64,000 nucleotides of DNA, from positions 186,001 to 250,000 of the forward strand of contig JACRGD010000010.1 in assembly GCA_016212525.1 (NCBI GenBank). Reading direction: 5' to 3'. The notes under the pieces were generated by a model. The model saw only the letters and a list, made by a program, of their open reading frames with translations, had not been told where the DNA came from and did not search any database. Shown in pieces: positions 43,298 through 51,325 of this stretch. The translations under genes and the position numbers were made by a program. The number at the start of each line of letters is the position of its first letter. Positions within the stretch are counted from its first letter, which is position 1. This DNA is from Microcaldota archaeon (GTDB taxonomy: Archaea > Micrarchaeota > Micrarchaeia > Anstonellales > Bilamarchaeaceae).

Positions 43298-44284
43298 TTA
43301 ATCAGAAATAGTCGTGTAATTATTTGAAGTATCAAAAGCTATTTTTTTAGATAAAAATAAAGAGACAATCCGGGCATTAGTTTTTAGATGGGAAGAGATC
43401 GCACTAGAGCAGTAGCTCGAACTACCAGAAGCAAGAGCAGCATAGATCAAAAGCTGGTCGGCCAAATGTACATCCACATCGAATTTCTCGGCCTTAAGAG
43501 CATCAAGAGCTTCTTGTGAAACCTGCTCGGCGCGCTTTCCTATTTCTCCCAAAACAAATGAACCCCTAAACCCAGACCAGCAGGTAACCGAGGTACCAGT
43601 GGAAGGAGATTTTTCTTCGTGAATATAAACCGATTCGATACCATTTTGGACAAAAACCTTCTTTTCTCGTACGGCTATAGACCGATCAAGGTTGGCGATG
43701 CTCACGATTGCCTGAGTATGCTGATCATCGGTTTGCCAGGTTGTAGAGCCAGAAAAAAACGAGGGCGAAATAGAAAGTTCGATCAACCCTCCGCCCTTAG
43801 GATAATAACCTGCAAAATGCATTTTTGCAGATGCAACTGCCCCGAACCGCGTAATTGCAGGCAGAAATACTCGCTCAAAATAATCATAACTAGGAGCTTT
43901 CATAACGTGTGTTCCGCCAACAATTTTCAGTTCACTGGGTTTTGCTGCTGCAAAAAGAACAGGAAGAAGAGTCTGTGCAACAAGGATCGCAGAGCCGGCA
44001 GTCCCGATATTGAATTCGTATTTTCCTCCAACTATCGAACCGGGAATGAAGGATAACGTTTTGCTTCCAATTTCTGCACCCTCTAAAGTCCCCCTACAGA
44101 CGCTCCGAACTGCCTTTGCGCAGGTAACGTGTTGGGCTGCAAGGCCCGGATTTGGACGATTCGCACGAATGTTTGTGATTTTGATTGGTTTTTGAGTGAT
44201 TGCACTTAGACTTAGGGCAGTTCGAATGATTTGTCCGCCACCCTCCCCATCTGAACCATCTATTTCGATAAAGTTATGAGACAT
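43298..44284 (-). CDS. rtcA: RNA 3'-terminal phosphate cyclase
   Basis: RtcA converts RNA 3'-phosphates to 2',3'-cyclic phosphates through an adenylated histidine. The 328-residue protein opens with IDGSDGEGGGQIIRTALSLS, has RANRPNPGLAAQHVTCAKAV near residue 41 and ends with a segment (DVHLADQLLIYAALASG) containing the catalytic region near 275. ATG 44284 is chosen because AAGGTG lies just upstream and the family begins there. It overlaps none; the YbaK-like gene ends 12 bases upstream. In an organism with many spliced tRNAs a role in RNA end processing is plausible. Confidence 0.92.
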   Translation of the reverse strand: MSHNFIEIDGSDGEGGGQIIRTALSLSAITQKPIKITNIRANRPNPGLAAQHVTCAKAVRSVCRGTLEGAEIGSKTLSFIPGSIVGGKYEFNIGTAGSAILVAQTLLPVLFAAAKPSELKIVGGTHVMKAPSYDYFERVFLPAITRFGAVASAKMHFAGYYPKGGGLIELSISPSFFSGSTTWQTDDQHTQAIVSIANLDRSIAVREKKVFVQNGIESVYIHEEKSPSTGTSVTCWSGFRGSFVLGEIGKRAEQVSQEALDALKAEKFDVDVHLADQLLIYAALASGSSSYCSSAISSHLKTNARIVSLFLSKKIAFDTSNNYTTISD

Positions 44285-44295
44285 AAGTACGCACC

Positions 44296-44760
44296 TTAAG
44301 ATTTGACAACGTCCCAAATGCCAGCTGAATTGATTCTTAGAATTTCTTTTGGTGCAACCCTGGTTAAAGCAGTTTGTGAACCGCCACCACTATAGACAAT
44401 TTCCTTTTGAAGAACCAGAGGATCGATTAGAAATAAAGCCGAATAACCAAACGAGGGCGTTCCTCCGGCTGGATATCCTGTTTTGGCCAGAATTTCATCT
44501 GGCCTTGCAAAGCGGACTTTTGAACCGACAATCGCAGAAACTTTCTTAAGATCCAATTTTGAAACCCCCGGAATTATGGAAACCACTAAATTTCCAGATT
44601 CATCGATAGTACAAATGTTTTTTACAAAATCATCAGCACTTGCGTTTGCACTGGCAGCTGCCTCGGCAACGGAATGACAAGAGGTTTGGAAAACCAATAA
44701 CTGGGCCTGTACATTGGTTGAGTTGATGAAGTTGGAAAGTTTTAGCTCGTATTCGTTCAT
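44296..44760 (-). CDS. YbaK/ProX-type aminoacyl-tRNA deacylase
   Basis: The protein of 154 residues is a stand-alone editing domain: VFQTSCHSVAEAAAS near residue 23, KNICTIDESGNLVVSIIPG near 47, the KLDLKKVSA Lys near 68 and a GYPAGGTPSFGY loop near 93. Family members remove misacylated amino acids from tRNA, for example Cys or Ala from tRNA-Pro. ATG 44760 gives the standard start; the 16 extra in-frame residues upstream do not fit. Confidence 0.85.
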   Translation of the reverse strand: MNEYELKLSNFINSTNVQAQLLVFQTSCHSVAEAAASANASADDFVKNICTIDESGNLVVSIIPGVSKLDLKKVSAIVGSKVRFARPDEILAKTGYPAGGTPSFGYSALFLIDPLVLQKEIVYSGGGSQTALTRVAPKEILRINSAGIWDVVKS

Positions 44761-44814
44761 AAGAAAAAGAATGAACCGTAGATATAATAAGAATAGCGAC
44801 TGTGGCAAACGGGC

Positions 44815-44996
44815 AAATTTACGATTCGCTCACCCTGCTTGATTAGTTTGCATTCCGCGCATCCTAGTACAGATTAGTTTTTTAATCCCACTAGCGCTCG
44901 TCCATCGAAATAAAGAGAAAGAGGCCAGCGGGCTAACCCCGCTGGCAAGGCGACCAGTTATTCCTCCCATGCACTCAAAAAGAGCGTAAACTAAGT
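44815..44996 (-). ncRNA. Candidate structured RNA, family unknown
   Basis: On the minus strand a TATA box TTTATATATC at 45031-45022 would place a transcription start near 45000. Downstream, TTTACGCTC near 44990 can pair with GAGCG plus CGTAAA near 44820, closing a domain of about 180 bases. Inside are a very stable stem CCAGCGGG-loop-CCCGCTGG near 44925-44945 and a long imperfect hairpin (GCGCTAGT...ACTAGGATGCGC). No reading frame of note occurs here. I tested it against tRNA, SRP and RNase P hallmarks and found no match. Boundaries are approximate. Confidence 0.5.
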
Positions 44997-45021
44997 AAAC
45001 TAAAGGTATTACCAGCACAAG

Positions 45022-45031
45022 ATATATAAAT
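45022..45031 (-). promoter_or_regulatory. TATA box for the 44.9 kb RNA
   Basis: TTTATATATC on the minus strand is one of the clearest TATA boxes in the window. It has no protein gene immediately downstream, which supports transcription of a non-coding RNA. Confidence 0.45.
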
Positions 45032-45087
45032 TTACTTAAAAAAAGTTTCAGAAAATGAAAAGAAACGGAAAAAGAAAGGAAAAAAGA

Positions 45088-45957
45088 TTACATTAATTCT
45101 TCATAAGCAACCGAAACATCTATTTTTGAGAGATCGTGCTTCACCAGTGCCTTTTCCTTCAAGGCAAACTGTTGGGATTCGTAGGTCGGACGATCGACAT
45201 TATAAAATACTCCAATCGGCAATCGCTCGTAATTTGACGTCGTATCTTCAAAAGCCTTCTCTATTGCCTTAAATCGGTCAGAAACATCGTGTCCCTTCTC
45301 TTGAAGCTTATAGACGCGCTTTGTGAAAAACTCATAAGTGTTGAGTTTATTGAAGGTAACGCAAGGCTGGAAAACATCCAAAAGAGCAAAACCCTTATGT
45401 GCCATTGCCTGCTTCATCATCTCTTTTAAGTGAAGCATATCACCTGCAAATGCACGAGCTACAAAAGTAGCGCCGCCTGAAATGGCAGTTGCGATCGGGT
45501 TAAATGGAGTCTCGATAACACCATCAGGCGAAGTTTTGGTCTTCATTCCCATTTGAGTAGTGGGAGATGCCTGACCAGTAGTCAAACCATAAATTTGATT
45601 ATTATGAACTACATAGGTCATATCATAGTTGCGACGCATCGCATGAACAAAGTGGCCCGCGCCAATACCATAACCATCGCCATCTCCCCCAACGATTACG
45701 ACATTTAGATCATGATTGGCCAGCTTTACTCCAGAAGCACAAGGAAGGGATCGACCATGGAGAGTTTCAAGACCATACGTGTTTAGATAATGAGGCAATT
45801 TTCCACTACAACCAATTCCAGATGAGATAACCGTCTGGTGGTGTGGAATTCCCAGTTCATTAAGAGCACTCTTGAGCGCACCAACGATCGCGAAATCCCC
45901 GCAACCAGGACACCATTGAGACTTTTCTTTGACATTAAAATCAGTTATGCCTGCCAT
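45088..45957 (-). CDS. korB: 2-oxoacid:ferredoxin oxidoreductase, beta subunit
   Basis: The beta subunit binds thiamine diphosphate and an Fe-S cluster. WCPGCGDFAIV near residue 16, GIGCSGKL near 48, IVGGDGDGYGIGAGH near 88 and NNQIYGLTTGQASPT near 118 are the cofactor motifs. The enzyme decarboxylates a 2-oxoacid such as pyruvate or 2-oxoglutarate to acyl-CoA and reduced ferredoxin; the exact substrate is not fixed by sequence alone. It follows the alpha subunit by 13 bases. No delta ferredoxin subunit is nearby, but a 2Fe-2S ferredoxin gene lies at 58845. Confidence 0.92.
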   Translation of the reverse strand: MAGITDFNVKEKSQWCPGCGDFAIVGALKSALNELGIPHHQTVISSGIGCSGKLPHYLNTYGLETLHGRSLPCASGVKLANHDLNVVIVGGDGDGYGIGAGHFVHAMRRNYDMTYVVHNNQIYGLTTGQASPTTQMGMKTKTSPDGVIETPFNPIATAISGGATFVARAFAGDMLHLKEMMKQAMAHKGFALLDVFQPCVTFNKLNTYEFFTKRVYKLQEKGHDVSDRFKAIEKAFEDTTSNYERLPIGVFYNVDRPTYESQQFALKEKALVKHDLSKIDVSVAYEELM

Positions 45958-45970
45958 AAATATCACCGAA

Positions 45971-47782
45971 CTAGAGGCCGTGCCTCGTTGGATTGAAATA
46001 TTCCAAATCTTCTTTTTCTACGAAAATGACTTCCTTGTTACCCTTAAAGCCGGCTGCCTTGAGTTTCTGGAGTTGCTCAAGAAGCTGCTCTGGATAAAAT
46101 GGTCGGCCATCGTACTTAAGGAAATGGAAATCCATCTCGATACCAGAACATTCTCTAATTACGCCAGCAAACTGTGCAGATGAGTTAGCCTCAACCATAA
46201 TTTTGGTCTTTGTATTTTTGAAAAGCTTTTCCAGATCCGCCTGATGGAGAGGGAAAACAGTTGTAAAATGAATTATGTTTGCTTTAATTCCGGCATTCTC
46301 AAGAAGAGGAAGCGCATCAATCAAGGTAAGCTTTGTCGAACCCCAGCAAACCAGAGAAATTGGAGCATCTTTTGGCCCATAGATCAGAGGAGGAGGTAGT
46401 TCGTGTTTGAGCGTTTCGAGTTTCTTTGCTCTTTTTTGAACCTGATGAACACGCATGTGGAAACTCTCGGAACTAAATCCGGTTTCATCATGCTCATAGG
46501 AAGTAGCAACATGAGTTCCAAATGGCTCTCCCGGAAGTACCCGATCGGACACGCCGTCAGCAGAAAGTGCATAGCGCTTATATCTTGCCATTGGAGCAAG
46601 AGCAGGGAGATTTGACTTTATTTTACCCGCTTCGATCTTTACTTTCGAGTGGTCAAAGGGAGCAGTAGAGAAAACAGTTTCGGAGAGGAACTTATCAGAG
46701 AGTATAATGACAGGAACCTGATATTTTCCAGAGAGGTTGTGTGATAGTGCACTAAGGAAGAAACACTCTTGCATATCACCTGGAGCAAGAACAACACGGG
46801 GAAAATCGCCCTGTGAAGCATGAAGTGCGAATCTTAAATCACCCTGCTCGGTCCAGGTTGGCATACCAGTACTGGGACCACTTCGCTGGGCCAATGCAAT
46901 GACTATTGGGACCTCGGCAATTGCCGCAAAACCCAGAGCCTCTGCCATCAGGGCAAAGCCGCCTCCGGATGTTCCAACCATCGACCGTGCTCCTGCAAAC
47001 GAAGCCCCGATCGCATAGTTAATTGCTGCGATCTCATCCTCAGTCTGCTTGACAACAAGCTTGAAACGCTTTTCGTTGTCTATCATCGCGTGAAGAATTG
47101 TCGATGCGGGAGTCATGGGGTATGCAGCATAGAATTTGCAGCCTGCTTTGATTGAACCAAGGGCAATAGCTTCATTTCCGGTTATTACAATGTTCTTTTT
47201 ACCGACTGAAATAGGTTTAACTTTCTTTTCAAAGGGGAAACTATTTGACTTAACATAATCATAACCCGCACGTGCCGCACCAACATTCTTTTTTATGACC
47301 TCGGGACCTTTGTGGGCAAGCTCATCACTCATAAGCTGTTCCAGAATTTCAAAGGGATAATCAATCATACCTAACGCCGCACCCAGAGCAGCAGTGTTCT
47401 TCATCTGCTCTGTTCCTCCTGCATCTGCGGTGAGTTTAGCAAGGGGCAATGCATACATCTTAACATCAGATCGAACAGAGAATTTTGAAATATCGATCAT
47501 CTGATCGTAAATAATGGCGCCGCCAGAGGACATGGTAGACATGTGATAGAATACCGCATCCTTGTTTAGTGCAATCACCAATTCCTGATGAGCAAGGGGA
47601 GTATTGACGGGTTTGTCACTTATACGAACCTGGACAGTATTATGTCCGCCTCGAATAAGAGAAGGATATTCCGGATACCCTACGGCATTATATCCGCCCC
47701 TCGTAAAGCACTTAACCATCAAACGACTGGTGGTCATTACACCCGCTCCAGCCTGACCTGCGATTTTACAGATAAATTCCAT
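45971..47782 (-). CDS. korA: 2-oxoacid:ferredoxin oxidoreductase, fused gamma-alpha subunit
   Basis: The 603-residue protein has the gamma domain first (residues 1-185, GQAGAGVMTTSRLM and GYPEYPSLIRGGHNTVQVRIS) and the alpha domain after it (GNEAIALGSIKAGCKFYAAYPMTPAS near 205, GTSGGGFALMAEALG near 275). YPMTPAS is the substrate-binding motif of the group that includes 2-oxoglutarate and broad 2-oxoacid enzymes. With korB it would supply reduced ferredoxin and acyl-CoA in the cytoplasm for a fermentative or anaerobic metabolism. Confidence 0.93.
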   Translation of the reverse strand: MEFICKIAGQAGAGVMTTSRLMVKCFTRGGYNAVGYPEYPSLIRGGHNTVQVRISDKPVNTPLAHQELVIALNKDAVFYHMSTMSSGGAIIYDQMIDISKFSVRSDVKMYALPLAKLTADAGGTEQMKNTAALGAALGMIDYPFEILEQLMSDELAHKGPEVIKKNVGAARAGYDYVKSNSFPFEKKVKPISVGKKNIVITGNEAIALGSIKAGCKFYAAYPMTPASTILHAMIDNEKRFKLVVKQTEDEIAAINYAIGASFAGARSMVGTSGGGFALMAEALGFAAIAEVPIVIALAQRSGPSTGMPTWTEQGDLRFALHASQGDFPRVVLAPGDMQECFFLSALSHNLSGKYQVPVIILSDKFLSETVFSTAPFDHSKVKIEAGKIKSNLPALAPMARYKRYALSADGVSDRVLPGEPFGTHVATSYEHDETGFSSESFHMRVHQVQKRAKKLETLKHELPPPLIYGPKDAPISLVCWGSTKLTLIDALPLLENAGIKANIIHFTTVFPLHQADLEKLFKNTKTKIMVEANSSAQFAGVIRECSGIEMDFHFLKYDGRPFYPEQLLEQLQKLKAAGFKGNKEVIFVEKEDLEYFNPTRHGL

Positions 47783-47927
47783 AGCATCTACTCTCTAGTG
47801 AGATAAAAGTCTAGGAGAAATAAAAGAAGAGGACTTTTAAAGTCTATCGAATCGGAAAATGGCAATTGACGAATATGTCGTAATCGAACGCTGGTTTTAA
47901 AAAGAGAATAAACACTAATTACTATTT

Positions 47928-49046
47928 ATGACAACACCAATTACTGTCACCCTGGAAAACAGGAATAGATCAACGATATTAGGATGTCATAGATCTTCAC
48001 TTAGACCCAGTAGTAGAGCTGAATCGGCAGTGGAGGGTCGATTAGTATTAACTGCAGAAGAATATCGAGTTCTTCATGAAAATAGGATGCCAGATGCGCC
48101 ACCTGTGATTTCTGCAGCGACAGTGTCAGTTCAAAAGCCAGTCGAACCGGTAACCGAAGGAAGAAGGGGAGCACCAAGAGCACGGGGAAGTCGAACCGAG
48201 AGAGCAGAAGTACAATTACAGCGAGATATGGCAGCCATTAGCCCATTTGCAGATCGGGAGGACGCAATCGAAGAGCGGGCAAAAAGAGCAGTCGAAAAAG
48301 CTCGAGAACTTCGAATAGATCCGCTCGAATATGTTCTTGATGTTTACAGAGCTGCAACTTACGTTGAAAGTAATCTTGGTGGCGGGCGGGCAGTATACGA
48401 TGAAAGATTTGAACCTCAGATAAAGGACAATGAAACAAGACTAGTAATTGCTCACCCTGATTCGCCGGAAGTTAGTGAACACATCACCGCAGGCAAAATT
48501 CTAGCCAATCCTGATCGAAGAAAGACGGTAAAATTCAAGTCTCTAGAGAGCCAAGGGATAATGCTCGTACATGGCATCGAAGAAACGGTTTTAGCAGTCG
48601 CTGTACTCAGAAGAATAGCACGAAACGAAGGAATCGAACGGGATGTCAATCTGGCATTGTTTTGGGAAGATGCAGATCCAGAAGGAAGACTTCAGTCCTA
48701 TTATCCCGCAATATCGATCATAGATAGAGAAGAAAATAATGGCAGTCACAGACTAGAAGGAACACCACTTGTGAGGGGTTTAGAAGCAATGCCACCCGCA
48801 ATCGAAGTCCTTAGTGACGCAGCAACTTTCGGGATGTTAAGCTTTGTAAGAGCACTGTCCATTGCAAGAAAACTAGAAGGAATCGCAGACGATGAAAGAA
48901 AATCCAGATTAGCGGGTGCATTGGTAGATGGAACAAGCGTTTGGGACCAGTGTCCACTTGCAGGCGAAGTAAAAGTAGCCCTCCGAGAAGCACTAACCGT
49001 CAAGCAACCTAACTTCGGTTTTGGTGGCGGATTCGGAGCGGACTAG
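47928..49046 (+). CDS. Orphan hypothetical protein
   Basis: The 372-residue soluble protein starts with about 95 residues of Arg/Pro/Ser-rich, probably disordered sequence and continues with alpha/beta segments (DPLEYVLDVYRAATYVES near 140; RLVIAHPDSPEVSEHI near 177; VHGIEETVLAVAVLRRIA near 220). HPDS and the ALFWEDADPEG segment suggest an acid-rich site, but no family is recognised. It ends with a Gly/Phe-rich tail. TTTTAAAAAG at 47896 lies about 27 bases before the ATG, fitting a leaderless transcript. Confidence 0.6.
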   Translation: MTTPITVTLENRNRSTILGCHRSSLRPSSRAESAVEGRLVLTAEEYRVLHENRMPDAPPVISAATVSVQKPVEPVTEGRRGAPRARGSRTERAEVQLQRDMAAISPFADREDAIEERAKRAVEKARELRIDPLEYVLDVYRAATYVESNLGGGRAVYDERFEPQIKDNETRLVIAHPDSPEVSEHITAGKILANPDRRKTVKFKSLESQGIMLVHGIEETVLAVAVLRRIARNEGIERDVNLALFWEDADPEGRLQSYYPAISIIDREENNGSHRLEGTPLVRGLEAMPPAIEVLSDAATFGMLSFVRALSIARKLEGIADDERKSRLAGALVDGTSVWDQCPLAGEVKVALREALTVKQPNFGFGGGFGAD

Positions 49047-49083
49047 TAAAATCGAAAACTAATTAAAGATTAGAAAAAGAAAA

Positions 49084-49279
49084 CGGGCCCGATGGGATTT
49101 TCAGCTCCCTGTTTTGAGCACCCCAGCCTCCAGAAAGGAAGCCTAAGGGCTTTTTCCAGGGTTTTTGCCAGCAGAGAACTGAGGACAAAAAGCCTTTGAA
49201 CCCATAACCTAGTGGTATCTTCCGCATTTGGAAATGGCATTCGAAGCCACTCGCCCTATCCAGGTTAGGCCACGAGCCC
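49084..49279 (-). tRNA. trnR: tRNA-Arg (TCG) with two introns
   Basis: Acceptor GGGCTCG/CGGGCCC with discriminator G, D arm GCCT/GGGC, anticodon stem AGTGG/CCACT with anticodon TCG at 49244-49242, and T stem ATGGG/CCCAT are seen on the minus strand. A 24-base intron follows A37 (49217-49240). A 97-base intron lies in the T loop (49098-49194). CCA is not encoded; TTTTC follows the 3' end. Confidence 0.92.
49098..49194 (-). other. T-loop intron of tRNA-Arg(TCG), strict splice motif
   Basis: This intron shows a full bulge-helix-bulge. T stem ATGGG/CCCAT is the outer helix, TTCA pairs with TGAA as a four-base central helix, GCTTT pairs with GGAGC as the intron helix, and the bulges are AAG and AAT. 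Cutting after the second base of each bulge gives the 97-base intron and a mature loop TTCAAAT, identical to the intronless tRNAs. The core CAAAAACCCTGGAAAAAG is shared with the Trp and Arg(GCG) introns. Confidence 0.88.
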
Positions 49280-49357
49280 GTATGAATATAACTAACTAAA
49301 TAATCAATTAAATGAAAAAATTAATCAAACTAATTATATATGCATCGATTGCTGCAG

Positions 49358-50254
49358 TTATCGAGTTAGCGCTTCGCAACCATCCTTAGTTACAAGAATA
49401 GTGTGCTCAAACTGAGATACAAGACCACGACCAACCTCACGCAATGCAGGATATCCCCGAAGTAGATGAGATTGCAACATTTCACGCAGGGCAGCGCTTA
49501 CGAGAAGCCGGGATTTGAATTCCTTTCTTATCCAGCGCTCGGCAAATGGCAGAGTACCATAGTTTTTCACGACATATTCAGCGATTTTGCGCGACTGTCG
49601 CATCTTAATTGATGAAGGCATATAGAGCGAGAAAATTTCGACCTGCTCAAGATCTTCCACATGACCCGCACCGTTAGTCGCAAAAGGCTCGACTGCAAAA
49701 ATATCACCTTCTTTGAACTGATACGGATCAGAAGTCTTAATGTTTGGAATGTCAATACCCGCATGCAATTCGTTGGATTTGATCATATGACCTGAAAGAT
49801 TAGATATGGGTTTGAATCCCGCAGATCGGATGGATTGTTCGATCACTCCACCAATTTCACCGACTGACACACCAGGCTTGATGGTTTTTATTGCAAGTTC
49901 CAGCGCGTTTAAAGAAGCATTGGTAAGGGCCTCATTTTCACCGCTTAAATCAATAGAATAGGCAGTGTCTGAGAGGGCTCCATTAACTTCAATTCCCAAA
50001 TCAACCTTAACCAGATCCTTCTCGCCAATAGCAAGAGAAGATTCAAACTCGGGAGTATAGTGTGCAGCGATATCATTAATCGAGATAGTAACCGGGAATG
50101 CTGCGTTCGCACCCTCTTCTTTTATCATTTGTTCGACAGTTTCGGCAATATCCAAAAGCGATTCGCCAACTATGATCAAACGTTTACTTTCTTCGCGAAT
50201 CTTAGATGCAATTTTACCAGCCTGCCGGAAAGAATCAAGTTCAGTAGAATCCAT
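49358..50254 (-). CDS. map: Methionine aminopeptidase, type II
   Basis: The enzyme removes the initiator Met from new proteins. Metal ligands are seen in VKVDLGIEVNGALSDTAYSID near residue 86, SGHMIKSNELHAG near 155, FAVEPFATNG near 186 and QFEHTILVT near 279, and the helical insertion of about 60 residues before the last motif marks the archaeal/eukaryotic type II. ATG 50254 is preferred over the in-frame start three codons upstream. It has tRNA-Arg(TCG) downstream on the same strand. Confidence 0.95.
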   Translation of the reverse strand: MDSTELDSFRQAGKIASKIREESKRLIIVGESLLDIAETVEQMIKEEGANAAFPVTISINDIAAHYTPEFESSLAIGEKDLVKVDLGIEVNGALSDTAYSIDLSGENEALTNASLNALELAIKTIKPGVSVGEIGGVIEQSIRSAGFKPISNLSGHMIKSNELHAGIDIPNIKTSDPYQFKEGDIFAVEPFATNGAGHVEDLEQVEIFSLYMPSSIKMRQSRKIAEYVVKNYGTLPFAERWIRKEFKSRLLVSAALREMLQSHLLRGYPALREVGRGLVSQFEHTILVTKDGCEALTR

Positions 50255-50385
50255 AATAATCACACAACAATAAGTCTAGATAATGCCTAGAACCATTAGG
50301 CTCGAAGAATTATAAAAGGTTCTTGGATCAGAGAAAGTTAATAACATTTGCAAACTCATTTAAATATCAGTTAATAATAAGCAGC

Positions 50386-50772
50386 ATGGCAACGATAATC
50401 AGCATTTCTCTTAACGACAAAATTCTCGAAGAAATAGACCGGATCAAAGATGAAATGGGTTTTTCAGGACGATCCGAGGTTTTACGGGCCGGAATCCGGT
50501 CAATGGTATCCGAAGCACAAAATAACGAAAAATTAACAGGCCGCATAAAATGCGTACTTCTTATAGTTCATAAGGAAGAAGCCGAAGAATCGATTAATGA
50601 GATGACACATTCTTTTGAAGACATAATAAATACGCAGGTACATTCTAATCTTGGCGAACACAAATGCCTTGAGATATTCGTTCTTGATGGAAATGCAGAG
50701 CGAATAAAGGAGTTAATAAAACTTCCGCAAGTAAATAAGAAAATAGACTACATGAAATTAGTAGTCCCGTAA
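50386..50772 (+). CDS. NikR-like ribbon-helix-helix metal regulator
   Basis: Residues 1-45 are a CopG/Arc ribbon-helix-helix DNA-binding domain (ISISLNDKILEEIDRI, GFSGRSEVLRAGI) and residues 55-128 an ACT-like NikR domain (QVHSNLGEHKCLEIFVLDG near 94). Of the four nickel ligands of Escherichia coli NikR the positions matching His76, His87 and Cys95 seem present, but His89 appears to be Asn, while an extra His lies two residues before the Cys. The metal is therefore uncertain. TTTAAATA at 50359 is about 26 bases before ATG 50386. Confidence 0.85.
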   Translation: MATIISISLNDKILEEIDRIKDEMGFSGRSEVLRAGIRSMVSEAQNNEKLTGRIKCVLLIVHKEEAEESINEMTHSFEDIINTQVHSNLGEHKCLEIFVLDGNAERIKELIKLPQVNKKIDYMKLVVP

Positions 50773-50801
50773 GACAAGCGGTCTTTATGCCCACTTGTCT
50801 T
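50771..50801 (+). terminator. Inverted repeat after the NikR-like gene
   Basis: AAGACAAG (50771-50778) and CTTGTCTT (50794-50801) form a perfect eight-base inverted repeat across 15 bases, beginning in the regulator's stop codon and ending six bases before the tRNA. It may be a terminator, an RNA end-protecting hairpin or an operator over the tRNA promoter. Confidence 0.35.
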
Positions 50802-50806
50802 GATAT

Positions 50807-51129
50807 GCAGGGATAACAAAGCCCGGTCAAAATCAGAATAGGACATCTAGCCCTATTCCATGACTAAATGTGCAGGACTTAAGGCTTGCCTTCTTAATTC
50901 ACAAGCCCGGAATACCAAATTTGTCGAAGCGGGACTCTCTTGCTTCATCAACATCTTTGAATACCCGGAATCTTGAGAATCGTAAGATTCAAATTAAGAA
51001 ATCCTGTGGCTCAGTGCCTTCGCAGGTTCAAAGAGCCCTTTTGGCTTCTGAAAACTTATGGCAAAAGGGCTTCACCCCAAAACCATGAGTCGTAAAATCC
51101 AAAAGAGCTGGAAAATCCTGCTCCCTGCA
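50807..51129 (+). tRNA. trnL: tRNA-Leu (TAA) with three introns
   Basis: Exons give acceptor GCAGGGA/TCCCTGC with discriminator A, D stem ACA/TGT, anticodon stem CAGGA/TCCTG with anticodon TAA at 50880-50882, long variable arm TGGCTCAGTGCCTTC and T stem GCAGG/CCTGC. Introns are: about 37 bases in the D loop (50832-50868, hairpin GAATAGG/CCTATTC), 117 bases after G37 (50884-51000) and about 83 bases in the T loop (51033-51115). Of 323 bases only about 86 remain in the mature tRNA, close in size to tRNA-Leu(GAG). CCA is not encoded. Confidence 0.9.
51033..51115 (+). other. T-loop intron of tRNA-Leu(TAA)
   Basis: The insert follows TTCAAA and precedes the T60-CCTGC part. TTCA can pair with TGGA before the 3' junction, with AAT as 3' bulge, and CTTTTGG pairs with CCAAAAG as the intron helix. 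The sequence GGCAAAAGGG resembles the GGCAAAA of the Arg introns, but the rest has diverged. AAA repeats leave a three-base uncertainty. Confidence 0.78.
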
Positions 51130-51325
51130 TCATACTTACATTCAATAAGTAAAAATTGAAAAAGAACCTCGTTTAAGTTAAAATGCAATAAACAACTATT
51201 TGGCATCAATACCAAAATATGGCTTGGTTTGATAGAAGAGGCTCTTTTACTGAAACAAAAGAAAGAGAGTAGAATTAGCATTCAGAGAACTTGCAACTCC
51301 TTAACCAAAGAGCATCGGTTCAAAA
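51130..51325. other. Intergenic spacer, nothing recognised
   Basis: These 196 AT-rich bases between tRNA-Leu(TAA) and the convergent peptidase gene hold no reading frame that I support. A short ATG frame at 51219 ends after 17 codons. No clear hairpin or tRNA arm was found. Confidence 0.4.

Noticed and set aside
49084-49279. Reading the T-loop inserts as transposon or IS remnants
   Set aside because: They have no terminal repeats or duplications and show splice motifs at exact tRNA positions.
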